Source: Pseudomonas aylmerensis
GTDB taxonomy: Bacteria > Pseudomonadota > Gammaproteobacteria > Pseudomonadales > Pseudomonadaceae
Reading direction: 5' to 3'
DNA: 64,000 nucleotides
NCBI RefSeq assembly: GCF_001702265.1
Contig: NZ_MAUE01000010.1
Span: 292,676-356,675 of the forward strand
Shown here: positions 32,096 to 40,764 of the stretch, piece after piece
Layout: the number at the start of each line of letters is the position of its first letter
Numbering within the stretch: the first letter of the stretch is position 1
The notes under the pieces: generated by a model
Seen by the model: the letters and a program-made list of their open reading frames with translations, nothing else
Databases searched by the model: none
What the model was told of the DNA's origin: nothing
Translations under genes and position numbers: made by a program

Positions 32096-32949
32096 GCGCG
32101 ATCCCCCAACACTTGCGCCACCCCATCGGCCAGCAGGCTGAAGCCCATGGCCAGGGTGACGATGGCCAGGCCGGGAAAGGTGCAGATCCACCAGGCCGTG
32201 GTGATAAACGCCTGGCCTTCGGCGACCATCGTCCCCCACTCGGCCGTCGGTGGCTGCACCCCCAGGCCGAGGTAGCTCACGGCGGCGCCGTTGAGCAGCA
32301 CCAACACGGCATCGGACATGGAAAACACGATCGAGCCAAACAGCGCATTGGGCAGCAAGTGCCGAAACAGAATGCGCCCATGGCCAAAGCCCAGGCTCTT
32401 GGCGGCCAGGGCGAAGTCGCTTTCCTTGAGCACCAGGATCTGCGAGCGGATCAGCCGCGCGTACGACACCCAGCCCACCAATGCCATGGCGATATAAAAA
32501 CTCTTCAGGCCGGGCCCCAGGATGGCCATGATTGCCAGCATCAACACCAGAAACGGGAACGCCAGAATCACGTCGATCACGCGCATGCACACTCTGTCGA
32601 AGCGCCCACCGATGTAACCGGACACCGCACCGACAAAGGTGCCGATCATGAACGGGAAGATCACGCCGATGATCGCCAGTTGCAGGTCGATACGCGCGCC
32701 CCAGATCACCCTCGAAAGGATATCCCTGCCATAGTTGTCCGTGCCAAATGGATGGGCCAGGCTTGGGCTGAGCAAGCTGATATCGGTGTTCTGCGCAATC
32801 GGGTCATACGGCGCAATCCACGGCGCAAACACCGCCAGGGCCAACCACAGCAGCAGCACCAGCAGCCCCCACGCGGCCGTCAGCCGGCCATTGCGCAAAC
32901 CCAAACGCAGACGCAAGCGCCACGGGGCAATCAACGGGCGGCTGCTCAT
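32092..32949 (-). CDS. Peptide ABC transporter permease (DppC-type)
   Basis: The 285-residue permease has about six membrane spans. It opens with a soluble N-terminus and the family segment HPFGTDNYGRDILSRVIWGAR (about residues 65-85). It pairs with the DppB-type permease encoded directly before it to form the membrane channel. The start is ATG 32949 (MSSRPLIAPWR), overlapping the upstream stop by 4 bp. Confidence 0.9.
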   Translation of the reverse strand: MSSRPLIAPWRLRLRLGLRNGRLTAAWGLLVLLLWLALAVFAPWIAPYDPIAQNTDISLLSPSLAHPFGTDNYGRDILSRVIWGARIDLQLAIIGVIFPFMIGTFVGAVSGYIGGRFDRVCMRVIDVILAFPFLVLMLAIMAILGPGLKSFYIAMALVGWVSYARLIRSQILVLKESDFALAAKSLGFGHGRILFRHLLPNALFGSIVFSMSDAVLVLLNGAAVSYLGLGVQPPTAEWGTMVAEGQAFITTAWWICTFPGLAIVTLAMGFSLLADGVAQVLGDRA

Positions 32950-33893
32950 TGCATTTTTACCCGAGGGTCGAGGGCCACCGTCACCACGTCCGCGACAAAG
33001 TTGACCAGCACCGTCGCGCACGCCAGCACCATGGCCACGCCCTGCACCACCATGTAGTCGCGGGTGAAAATGCCGCGCACCAGCAGTTGGCCGATACCGG
33101 GAATCGCGAACAGGCTTTCGATCACCACCGTACCGCTGATCAGCCAACCAATATTCACCGCCAGCAGGTTGACCGCCGGCACCAGGGAGTTGGGCAACAC
33201 ATGGCGGCGAAACACCGCCGCTTCCGATAGCCCGCGCGCTCGGGCGGCGGTGACGTGGTCGGCCTGCAACTCCATCAACATGCTCGCCCGCAGGTTGCGC
33301 ACCAGCACCGCCGACAGTGCCAGGGCGATGGTCAGGCACGGCAAAACCATGTGGTGGGCCTTGTCCAGCCAGGTCCGCCCGTAGCCGGACACCGGGAACA
33401 AGCCCCATTGCACGCTGAGCAGCAGGATCAGCATCAAGCCCAGCCAGAACGCCGGCATGCCCAGGCCTACGGTGGTAAACACGCGGATCAGGTTATCCAC
33501 CCAACCGCCCTTGTTACGCGCGGCCCAGCTCGCCAGCGGCAGCGCAATCAGCAGCGCCAGCACCACACTGCCGAGCACCAGTACCAGGGTCGGCTCGATG
33601 CGGGTGACGATCAGTTTCAGGGCGTCGACCTTGTACAGCAGCGATTGGCCGAGGTCGCCCTTGAGCAGGTTTTTCAGGAAGTAGAAATATTGCAGCCACA
33701 GCGGCTGGTCGAGGCCGTACTGGGCGCGGATCTTCAGCAACGCATCGGGTGTGCTGCGCGACCCCAGCAAGGCGCGCGCCGGGTCGCCCGGAATCGAGCG
33801 CACCAGCACGAAGGTAATCAGGCTGATGCCAAACAGCACCGGCAGCAATTGCAGCGGCCGGGACAGCACAAAACGGTAGCGCGCCAGGTTCAT
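32946..33893 (-). CDS. Peptide ABC transporter permease (DppB-type)
   Basis: The 315-residue permease opens with a membrane span and the segment ITFVLVRSIPGDPARALLG typical of DppB/OppB proteins. About six spans follow, with the EAA-like loop ARARGLSEAAVFRRHVLPN in the C-terminal half. It is 3 bp from the iminopeptidase stop, so the importer is cotranscribed with the hydrolase. Confidence 0.9.
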   Translation of the reverse strand: MNLARYRFVLSRPLQLLPVLFGISLITFVLVRSIPGDPARALLGSRSTPDALLKIRAQYGLDQPLWLQYFYFLKNLLKGDLGQSLLYKVDALKLIVTRIEPTLVLVLGSVVLALLIALPLASWAARNKGGWVDNLIRVFTTVGLGMPAFWLGLMLILLLSVQWGLFPVSGYGRTWLDKAHHMVLPCLTIALALSAVLVRNLRASMLMELQADHVTAARARGLSEAAVFRRHVLPNSLVPAVNLLAVNIGWLISGTVVIESLFAIPGIGQLLVRGIFTRDYMVVQGVAMVLACATVLVNFVADVVTVALDPRVKMQ

Positions 33894-33896
33894 CCG

Positions 33897-34784
33897 TCAA
33901 CCTCGATGGCGAGCGAGGAAGTCCAGCAGCACGGGGAAATACGCCTGGGGCTCCTCATAAAATGGCATATGGCTGCTGTTGGGGAATACGTGCAATTCGG
34001 CGTGCCGGGCCGCCATTTTCATGCGCATGGCGCAGGCCGGGGTGAGTTCGTCGTGCTGGCCGGTGGTAATCAGGATCGGCATCTTGAACGCGGCCATTTC
34101 AGGAAGGCGGTTCCAGTCCTTGAGGTTGCCGATGTAGAGGAATTCGTTGGGCCCCTGCATGGTTTTGTAGGGCCCCATGTTCCAGTCGCCCAGGGAGCGC
34201 TTGACCGGCTCGGGCCACTCGTCCAGGCGGCAGACGTGGCGGTAGTTGAGCAAGGTGATCGCGGCCTGGTACTGCGGGTGGTCAAGGGTGCCCATGGCCT
34301 CATGGCGCTGCATCATGGCCACGGTTTCGCTGCCGAGCGCGCCGCGCAGGCGTTCGAGTTCCTGGGACAGGTGGGGAATGTCGCCGACGGTGTTCTCGAG
34401 GATCAGGCTTTTCAGGGCGTCGGGGTAATGGATGGCGTATTCGATACCGAGCCAGCCGCCCCAGGAGTGCCCGAGCAGGTGCACGCGTCCCAGCCCCAGG
34501 GCTTGGCGCACGGTTTCAACTTCTTCGACATAACGGCGGATTTCCCACAGCGAAACATCGGTCGGTCTGGCTGATGCGCCCGTGCCAAGCTGGTCGAATG
34601 CAACCACTCGCAGGCCTTGCTCCTTGAGCCAGCCATGGGCGTCGCGCAAGTAGTCACACGGCAGGCCCGGGCCGCCATTGAGGCACAGCAGCACCTCATC
34701 GCCTTCGCCAAAGCTGTAGGCCACGAGGTTATGGCCGTCGACTTGCACGTTGTACTGCTGGTCGGGGGCAATTTCACGCCACAT
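33897..34784 (-). CDS. Proline iminopeptidase-family alpha/beta hydrolase, first gene of the importer operon
   Basis: The 295-residue hydrolase has the oxyanion segment LNGGPGLPCDYL at about residues 36-47, the nucleophile elbow GHSWGG (Ser) at about 104-109 and a late histidine in PNSSHMPFYE. These fit the proline iminopeptidase/amino amidase group (alpha/beta fold). The start is ATG 34784 (MWREIAPDQQYNVQV); the longer frame to 34946 lacks homology. It lies 3 bp from the permease gene. A lux-box-like dyad sits 84 bp upstream of the start. In related pseudomonads a hydrolase of this family is controlled by PipR. Confidence 0.85.
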   Translation of the reverse strand: MWREIAPDQQYNVQVDGHNLVAYSFGEGDEVLLCLNGGPGLPCDYLRDAHGWLKEQGLRVVAFDQLGTGASARPTDVSLWEIRRYVEEVETVRQALGLGRVHLLGHSWGGWLGIEYAIHYPDALKSLILENTVGDIPHLSQELERLRGALGSETVAMMQRHEAMGTLDHPQYQAAITLLNYRHVCRLDEWPEPVKRSLGDWNMGPYKTMQGPNEFLYIGNLKDWNRLPEMAAFKMPILITTGQHDELTPACAMRMKMAARHAELHVFPNSSHMPFYEEPQAYFPVLLDFLARHRG

Positions 34785-34867
34785 GCATACATTCCTTGTG
34801 TTGTGTCGGCCTGGCAGGTAGCGGCCTTTTGTCGGGCCAACACTACCGAGGATGCCGCGCGTCCATA

Positions 34868-34887
34868 ACCTAGCATTTCTTATAGGT
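34868..34887. promoter_or_regulatory. lux-box-like dyad between the iminopeptidase and LuxR-solo genes
   Basis: The 20-bp site ACCTAGCATTTCTTATAGGT has perfect outer arms ACCTA and TAGGT. It shares the half-site AACCTAGC with the second site at 35745-35764. It lies between the divergent promoters of the importer operon and the regulator. Confidence 0.65.
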
Positions 34888-34946
34888 TTGGCCTGGCTGT
34901 CCTTCGCCGGGGCGTGGCATTCTACTTGCAGCAAGTCGAGATTCAA

Positions 34947-35732
34947 ATGAATTCGGGAGCAGAACGGATGCTGGCCAAGCTAACTGCCTTCAATCAGCGT
35001 CTGATGCCGGGCAGGAGCCTGGACGAGCAGATGGACAACACTTTTATCCTCGCCCAACAGCTGGGTTTCGACGCGCTGGTGTATGACTACACCCCGGTGC
35101 CGATTGACCAGGATGGTGCACTGATCACCCCCTCGGTGCTGGAACTGCGCAACACCCCGCCCGACTGGCATGCGTTGTGGTGCAGCAAAGGGTTTTACCA
35201 GATCGACCCGGTGCAACACCTGGCCTTGCGCACGGTGTCGGCGTTTGTTTGGTCCTACGAAGCCAAGGCCGACACCGCCCTGCAAACCATCATCGACCCC
35301 TGCCACGCCCCCGTTTCGTCCTACCTGCACGACCAGCAACTGACCTGCGGTGTCAGCGTGCCGATCCACCTGCCCCGTGGCGGCTTCGCCTCGCTCACAG
35401 GCCTGCGGACCGGCACAGCACATTCCGTGTTGCAGGATGCGCAGCAGACCCTGTCGGACTTCAGCCTGATTTCCCACGCATTGCAGGAAGCGGCCTACCC
35501 GTTGTTCAGCAAGGAACTGCGCACTTACCCGCATATTCACCTGACCAAGCGCGAGCGCGAGTGCCTCAAATGGGCAGCCGAAGGCCTGACTGCCGCCGAA
35601 ATCGCCACGCAACTGAGCCGCTCATTGGCCGTGGTCACCCTGCACCTGGCCTCGGCGATGCACAAGCTGGGGGCCAAGAACCGTGTGCAGGCGGTGGTGC
35701 GTGCCACCCATTACCGCCTGCTCGAAGATTGA
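34947..35732 (+). CDS. pipR: LuxR-family solo regulator, PipR/PsoR/OryR type
   Basis: The 261-residue protein has an autoinducer-binding domain (about residues 20-170) and a C-terminal LuxR helix-turn-helix (about 198-261, LTKRERECLKWAAEGLTAAE). In the ligand pocket the conserved Trp-x3-Tyr of acyl-homoserine-lactone receptors reads WHALW (W74 and W78): Tyr is replaced by Trp, as in the plant-responsive LuxR solos. The DP pair (D87-P88) is kept. No luxI gene is nearby. The start is taken as ATG 34947; an in-frame GTG at 34914 would add 11 residues. The regulator lies between two iminopeptidase-like genes, the PipR arrangement. Confidence 0.8.
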   Translation: MNSGAERMLAKLTAFNQRLMPGRSLDEQMDNTFILAQQLGFDALVYDYTPVPIDQDGALITPSVLELRNTPPDWHALWCSKGFYQIDPVQHLALRTVSAFVWSYEAKADTALQTIIDPCHAPVSSYLHDQQLTCGVSVPIHLPRGGFASLTGLRTGTAHSVLQDAQQTLSDFSLISHALQEAAYPLFSKELRTYPHIHLTKRERECLKWAAEGLTAAEIATQLSRSLAVVTLHLASAMHKLGAKNRVQAVVRATHYRLLED

Positions 35733-35744
35733 TCCCTGGGCAAA

Positions 35745-35764
35745 ACCTAGCTGTTTTGCTAGTT
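35745..35764. promoter_or_regulatory. lux-box-like dyad upstream of the second iminopeptidase gene
   Basis: The site ACCTAGCTGTTTTGCTAGTT contains a perfect inner dyad CTAGC-N6-GCTAG. It lies 12 bp after the regulator stop and 63 bp before the start of the next gene, a position suited to activation. Confidence 0.7.
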
Positions 35765-35827
35765 ACTTAAATTTCGCGCACGCATTATCGTGTCCCTGAT
35801 CCTTTTTCAAAGAGAGCAGGGTACGAA

Positions 35828-36754
35828 ATGGAATTCATCGAAAAAATCCGCGAAGGCTATGCGGCGTTTGGTGCCTACCAGACCTGGTACCGCGTCACCG
35901 GCGACCTCTCCAGCGGCCTCACCCCGCTGGTGGTCATTCACGGCGGTCCCGGCTGCACCCATGACTACGTAGACGCGTTCAAGGATGTCGCCGCCAGCGG
36001 CCACGCCGTCATCCACTACGACCAACTGGGTAACGGCCGCTCGACCCACCTGCCCGACGAAGCTCGCTCTTTCTGGACGGTCGACCTGTTTCTCGCAGAG
36101 CTGAACAACCTCTTGGACCACCTGCAGATCAGCGACGACTACGCGATCCTCGGCCAGTCCTGGGGCGGCATGCTCGGCAGTGAACACGCGATCCTGCAAC
36201 CCAAGGGCCTGCGGGCGTTTATCCCGGCCAACTCACCGACGTGCATGCGCACCTGGGTCAGCGAGGCCAACCGCCTGCGCAAGCTGTTGCCCGAAGGTGT
36301 GCATGAAACCCTGCTCAAGCATGAAGCCGCCGGCACTTATCAGGACCCGGAATACCTCGCCGCCTCGCGGGTGTTCTATGACCACCACGTGTGCCGGGTC
36401 AACCCATGGCCGGAAGAAGTCGCGCGCACCTTCGCCCAAGTCGATTCGGACCCCACGGTGTACCACGCCATGAGCGGCCCGACTGAATTCCACGTGATCG
36501 GTAGTTTGAAGGACTGGAAGTCGATTGGCCGCCTGTCGGCAATCAATGTCCCGACCCTGGTGATTTCCGGCCGGCATGACGAGGCCACCCCGCTGGTGGT
36601 CAAGCCGTTCCTGGATGAAATCGCCGATGTGCGCTGGGCGCTGTTTGAAGACTCCAGCCACATGCCCCATGTGGAAGAGCGCCAGGCGTGCATGGGCACG
36701 GTGGTGAAATTTCTGGATGAGGTGTGTTCGCACCAAGTGCTCAAGGCCAGTTGA
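35828..36754 (+). CDS. pip: Proline iminopeptidase-family alpha/beta hydrolase
   Basis: The 308-residue hydrolase has the oxyanion segment [14 protein letters not shown] at about residues 35-48, the nucleophile elbow GQSWGG at about 105-110 and the catalytic His in [11 protein letters not shown] near the C-terminus. It belongs to the proline iminopeptidase family, which removes N-terminal proline (or cleaves related amides) from small peptides. It is related to, but clearly diverged from, the hydrolase at 33897-34784. It follows the LuxR solo gene and the lux-box-like dyad in the same direction. Confidence 0.87.
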   Translation: MEFIEKIREGYAAFGAYQTWYRVTGDLSSGLTPLVVIHGGPGCTHDYVDAFKDVAASGHAVIHYDQLGNGRSTHLPDEARSFWTVDLFLAELNNLLDHLQISDDYAILGQSWGGMLGSEHAILQPKGLRAFIPANSPTCMRTWVSEANRLRKLLPEGVHETLLKHEAAGTYQDPEYLAASRVFYDHHVCRVNPWPEEVARTFAQVDSDPTVYHAMSGPTEFHVIGSLKDWKSIGRLSAINVPTLVISGRHDEATPLVVKPFLDEIADVRWALFEDSSHMPHVEERQACMGTVVKFLDEVCSHQVLKAS

Positions 36755-36760
36755 ATCTCC

Positions 36761-36852
36761 ATGTGAGAGCGGGCTTGCTCGCGAATGCGGTCTGTCAGCC
36801 GGCCTATGTTTCGACTGATCCACCGCATTCGCGACCAAGCCCGCTTCCACAG
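36761..36852. repeat. Paired REP elements
   Basis: Inverted copies of the REP core (AGAGCGGGCTTGCTCGCGAA on the left, TTCGCGACCAAGCCCGCTTC on the right) lie between two convergent genes. Confidence 0.85.
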
Positions 36853-36854
36853 GG

Positions 36855-38357
36855 TTAAACGTGGCTGGTTTCGGGCTTTGTCATTTTCCTCGGCACATCC
36901 GCCACCATCGGAATCTCCTTGCCCTCGGCATCGAACAACTTGCCGCCGCTGAAGTAATCCCCCTCGCGCAAGGCCGCCACGTCGTGGAAGCACAGGCTGC
37001 GCTCAGTCCCCGCCACGAACACCGACTGCTGGTCGGAGTTGCCTGCGGTGAAATGGTTGAACGCCAGGTTCAGCAAGATCGCCATGATTGCCGACGAACT
37101 GATGCCTGAGTGAAAAATGGTCGCGAACCAGGTGGGGAAGTGGTCGTAGAAACTCGGCGCGGCAATCGGGATCATGCCGAAACCGATGCTCGTGGCGACG
37201 ATGATCAGGTTCATATTGTTGCGGTAATCAACCTTCGACAGGGTGCGAATGCCACTGGCCGCCACCGTGCCGAACAGCACAATCCCGGCACCGCCCAGCA
37301 CTGAAGTCGGCACCGCGGCGATCACCCGCCCCATGAAGGGCAGCAGGCCGAGGATCACCAGGAACAGCCCGCCGGTGGCCACCACAAAGCGGCTTTTCAC
37401 CCCGGTGACCGCCACCAGGCCGACGTTCTGGGCAAACGCGCTCTGGGTGAACGAACCGAAGATCGGCGCAAACATGCTCGACAGCATGTCGGCGCGCAGG
37501 CCGTTGCCCAGGCGCTTGGAGTCGACCTTGGTGTCGATGATCTCACCCACCGCCAGGATATCTGCCGAGGTTTCCACCAGGGTCACCATCACCACGATGC
37601 ACATCGAAATGATCGCGGCCACATGGAACGTCGGCATGCCGAAATGGAAAGGCGTGGGGAAGCCGAACATCGGCCCTTGGGTAACACCGGAAAAGTCGGC
37701 CATGCCGAGGAACACCGCAATCACGGTGCCGATCACCATCGCCAGCAGGATCGACAGGCGCGAGATGGTCGCGCTGCCGATTTTGCTCAGCAACAACACC
37801 AGCACCAATGTCAGTGCCGCCAGGCCGATATTGGGCATGCTGCCGAAATCCGCCGCGCGGCTGTTGCCGCCCATGGCCCAGCGCGCCGCCACCGGCATCA
37901 GCGTCAAGCCGATGGTGGTGATCACGATGCCTGTGACCAGTGGCGGGAAAAACTGGGTGATCCGCGAGAACACCGGGGTGATCAGCAGGCCTATGAATGA
38001 CGCGGCCATCACCGCGCCGAGAATCGCCGGTACCCCGCCGGCGCCGTCGCTGCCGACAATCGCAACCATGGTTGCCACGCCAGCAAACGACACGCCCTGC
38101 ACCAGCGGCAACTGACAGCCAAAAAACGGCAGGCCCAGGGTTTGCAGCAACGTTGCAAGGCCGCCGGCAAACAGCGATGCAGCGATCAACAGACCGATAT
38201 CTGCCGGCGACAACCCGGCTGCCTGGCCGACGATCAACGGTACCGCGACGATGCCGCCGTACATGGTGAGCACATGCTGCAGGCCGTAAGCCATGTTGGC
38301 AGCGACGCCGAGATTCTCATCTTCTGGCCGCTGCGGTGACGCCTTCGGGATAGTCAT
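36855..38357 (-). CDS. NCS2-family purine (xanthine/urate-type) permease
   Basis: The 500-residue protein has about twelve to fourteen hydrophobic spans and the NCS2 signature region SAFAQNVGLVAVTGVKSR at about two-thirds of its length. NCS2 carriers are proton-coupled importers of uracil, xanthine or uric acid; the closest fit by motif is the xanthine/urate branch. The start is ATG 38357 (MTIPKASPQRPED). A palindrome at 38425-38434 and a divergent outer-membrane channel gene suggest joint control of a purine uptake route. The exact substrate is not readable here. Confidence 0.85.
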   Translation of the reverse strand: MTIPKASPQRPEDENLGVAANMAYGLQHVLTMYGGIVAVPLIVGQAAGLSPADIGLLIAASLFAGGLATLLQTLGLPFFGCQLPLVQGVSFAGVATMVAIVGSDGAGGVPAILGAVMAASFIGLLITPVFSRITQFFPPLVTGIVITTIGLTLMPVAARWAMGGNSRAADFGSMPNIGLAALTLVLVLLLSKIGSATISRLSILLAMVIGTVIAVFLGMADFSGVTQGPMFGFPTPFHFGMPTFHVAAIISMCIVVMVTLVETSADILAVGEIIDTKVDSKRLGNGLRADMLSSMFAPIFGSFTQSAFAQNVGLVAVTGVKSRFVVATGGLFLVILGLLPFMGRVIAAVPTSVLGGAGIVLFGTVAASGIRTLSKVDYRNNMNLIIVATSIGFGMIPIAAPSFYDHFPTWFATIFHSGISSSAIMAILLNLAFNHFTAGNSDQQSVFVAGTERSLCFHDVAALREGDYFSGGKLFDAEGKEIPMVADVPRKMTKPETSHV

Positions 38358-38424
38358 GGTGAGGGGTTCTCTGTTTTTGTTGTGCGGACACTGTATGCAA
38401 TCTTTGGAGTGGATGTCCATAGAG

Positions 38425-38434
38425 TTGTATACAA
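38425..38434. promoter_or_regulatory. Palindromic operator TTGTATACAA (GntR/FCD-like)
   Basis: A perfect 10-bp palindrome lies between the divergent permease and channel genes. A near copy, TGTATGCA at 38392-38399, is spaced 34 bp away, about three helical turns. The motif resembles sites of FCD-class GntR regulators; no such regulator gene lies in this block. Confidence 0.5.
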
Positions 38435-38515
38435 TCCACCGAACAAGATACCCTCCATCGGCGTTACAAAAATAATCCGGCCGTGATGAGCCAGAACGCC
38501 CAAGGACCGATAACA

Positions 38516-39349
38516 ATGAAAAAAGCCCTACAGGGAGCAACCGTCGCACTCACCCTCCTCGGCGGCGGGGAGGCTGTCGCGGTGGAATGGATGAACAACA
38601 GCGTAGGATTTCGCTACGGCCAGCAGTTCACCAACCCGAATAACCCCGACGAATTCAGCAAGCGCATCTACAGCTTTACCCATGCCAGCGGCTACACGTA
38701 CGGCAGTAATTTTCTGAACCTGGATGTGTTCCTGTCCGACAGCCGCGACCCGCGCAAGGGCACCGACCACGGGGGCAGCGAGGTGTACGCGGTGTACCGG
38801 CACCAGTTGTATGCATCACGGGTGTTCGATAGGCCGCTGGGCACTGGCCTGATCAAGGACTACGCGTTGACCCTGGGCTTCGACGCCAACCGCAACAACA
38901 ACTTCGCGTCGGCAAAAAAGCGTGCGCTGGTGATCGGGCCGACCCTGAAATTCAACACCGTGGGGGTGCTGGACCTGAGCCTGATGTACTACAAGGAACG
39001 CAATCACACCGGCATCCCCGGCGCGCAGGAGTCCAACCACACCTTCGATGACACCTACATGCTCAACCTGACGTGGATGCGTCCTTTCGAGATCGCCAAC
39101 CACGCGGCGAAATTCCAAGGGTTCATCAATTACGTCGGGGAAAAAGGCGAGGACTACCATGGCCGTGACACGGCACCGGAAGCGCTGATGCGCACTGCAC
39201 TGATGGTGGCGGTGCGACCGGGTAAAAGCGTGAAGCCGAACCTGTACCTCGGGGTGGGTTACGAGTACTGGCATAACAAGTTCGGCGTGGACGGCGGCCG
39301 GGGCAGCCGCACGTCAACGCCGACGGTGAATCTGGAAATCACCTTCTGA
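38516..39349 (+). CDS. OmpK/Tsx-like outer-membrane nucleoside channel
   Basis: The 277-residue protein has a signal peptide (about residues 1-21, GGGEAVAVEW) and then amphipathic beta strands with many aromatic girdle residues, ending in a Phe (LEITF), the usual C-terminal signature of outer-membrane barrels. The segment VGFRYGQQFTNPNN fits the OmpK/Tsx family of nucleoside-specific channels. The start is ATG 38516. It is divergent from the purine permease and may supply the same substrate across the outer membrane. Confidence 0.78.
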   Translation: MKKALQGATVALTLLGGGEAVAVEWMNNSVGFRYGQQFTNPNNPDEFSKRIYSFTHASGYTYGSNFLNLDVFLSDSRDPRKGTDHGGSEVYAVYRHQLYASRVFDRPLGTGLIKDYALTLGFDANRNNNFASAKKRALVIGPTLKFNTVGVLDLSLMYYKERNHTGIPGAQESNHTFDDTYMLNLTWMRPFEIANHAAKFQGFINYVGEKGEDYHGRDTAPEALMRTALMVAVRPGKSVKPNLYLGVGYEYWHNKFGVDGGRGSRTSTPTVNLEITF

Positions 39350-39351
39350 CG

Positions 39352-39437
39352 GCAGGCGCTGGCCTGCCTGCGACCGCATCGGCTCGGTGTGCCTGATACA
39401 CCCAGTCGTCCGCATTGCAGGCAAGCCAGCACCTACA
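39352..39437. repeat. Diverged paired REP elements
   Basis: Inverted copies GGCAGGCGCTGGCCTGCCTG and CAGGCAAGCCAGCACC, diverged from the other pairs in the window, lie between two convergent genes. Confidence 0.65.
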
Positions 39438-39451
39438 GCTTGACCGGGGTG

Positions 39452-40642
39452 TCACTCCAGATCCGGCGCCAGCGCTGAATGGACGGTTTTCGGCCGCGCC
39501 AGCCAGTAACCCAGCACCGCCAACGGTGCGGTCGCCAGCATCACGATCACGGTGATCATCAGCGGCTCATCGATCATCGACGACACCAGCAGGCTGCTGA
39601 GAAAGCACAGGCCCAGTTGCAGGGTGTTTTGCAGGGCCGCCGCCTTGCCGGAGTTTTCCGCAAACGGCATCAGTGCATTCGCTACCACAATCGGGTAGCT
39701 GGCACCGTTGACCAGCGCCATCAGGCAGAATGGAATCAGCAACGTGGTGAGGGTCGGCAAGGTCAATGTCGCGACCAGGTACAACGCAACCATGCTGATG
39801 CAATAGGCCAGCAGCAGCCACGGCAACAGCGTCTTGCCCTGGAAGCGCTGCAAGGCGCTGCGGCAGCTGTAGCCACCGATCAGGAACGCGAGGGTCGGCA
39901 GCACGTAGCTCAGGCCGATATCGTTCGGGCTGTAGCCCATGCCCCCAAGGATGAACGGCGAAGCGGTCAGCCAGGCGAAGAAGCTGGCCGAGCACGCGGC
40001 AAAGATCATCACATTGCCGGTAAACACGCGGGACGTGAGCAATTGCCCATACCCCAGACGCGTAGGTTCGCCCTCTTCTATCGGACGTTTCGGCAGGCTG
40101 CGCAGGAACAAGGTCGGCACCAGCAACAACACCGACACCCCCAGCAATACGCCGAAGATGGCCTGCCACCCCAAGTGATTCAGTACCATCGCGCCCAGCA
40201 GCGGCGCCAGGGCCGGCGACAGCGACATCAGCGGCATGATGCTGGCGAACACGCGGTGAGCCTTGTCGGCCGGGTAGCGGTCGATCACCAGCGCCTGCCA
40301 ACTGACGGCAGCGGCACACACACCCACCGCTTGCATAAACCTCAAGGCCAGCAACTGCGGCGCCGTTTCGACCCAGAACATCCCCGCACAGCCGAGCACG
40401 AACAGGCTCAGGCCCGCGAGCAGGATCGGCTTGCGCCCCAGTCGATCGGACAACGGCCCCCACAACAATTGCCCCAGCGCAAAGCCCGCGAGGAAAATAC
40501 TCAAGCTGGCGCCGACCGCGCTTGCGCTGATCTGCAGCTGCTCGCCCATGGCGCCGAACGCCGGCAGGTACATGTCCATCGCCAAATAGCCGAGCATGCT
40601 CAGCCCCGCCAGATACCCGGTAAAACCAAAAGAATTTTTCAT
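39452..40642 (-). CDS. punC: MFS purine-nucleoside transporter (PunC-type, Bcr/CflA family)
   Basis: The 396-residue major facilitator has twelve predicted spans and the motif A variant [16 protein letters not shown] at about residues 61-76. It belongs to the Bcr/CflA drug:H+ branch. The closest match is Escherichia coli PunC (formerly YdhC), a purine nucleoside transporter, because the divergent gene is a close PunR (YdhB) homologue. The gap between them holds both promoters. Confidence 0.8.
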   Translation of the reverse strand: MKNSFGFTGYLAGLSMLGYLAMDMYLPAFGAMGEQLQISASAVGASLSIFLAGFALGQLLWGPLSDRLGRKPILLAGLSLFVLGCAGMFWVETAPQLLALRFMQAVGVCAAAVSWQALVIDRYPADKAHRVFASIMPLMSLSPALAPLLGAMVLNHLGWQAIFGVLLGVSVLLLVPTLFLRSLPKRPIEEGEPTRLGYGQLLTSRVFTGNVMIFAACSASFFAWLTASPFILGGMGYSPNDIGLSYVLPTLAFLIGGYSCRSALQRFQGKTLLPWLLLAYCISMVALYLVATLTLPTLTTLLIPFCLMALVNGASYPIVVANALMPFAENSGKAAALQNTLQLGLCFLSSLLVSSMIDEPLMITVIVMLATAPLAVLGYWLARPKTVHSALAPDLE

Positions 40643-40764
40643 TGAAGCCTTGTAGATCCTGCCATCAAACTATTTGCTGACTGGCACCCATTATGAAGCT
40701 GACAGTTTTTGTGTGAAGCGATAATAATTGGACACTCTTATCAATATTTTTGAAGGCAACCGCC

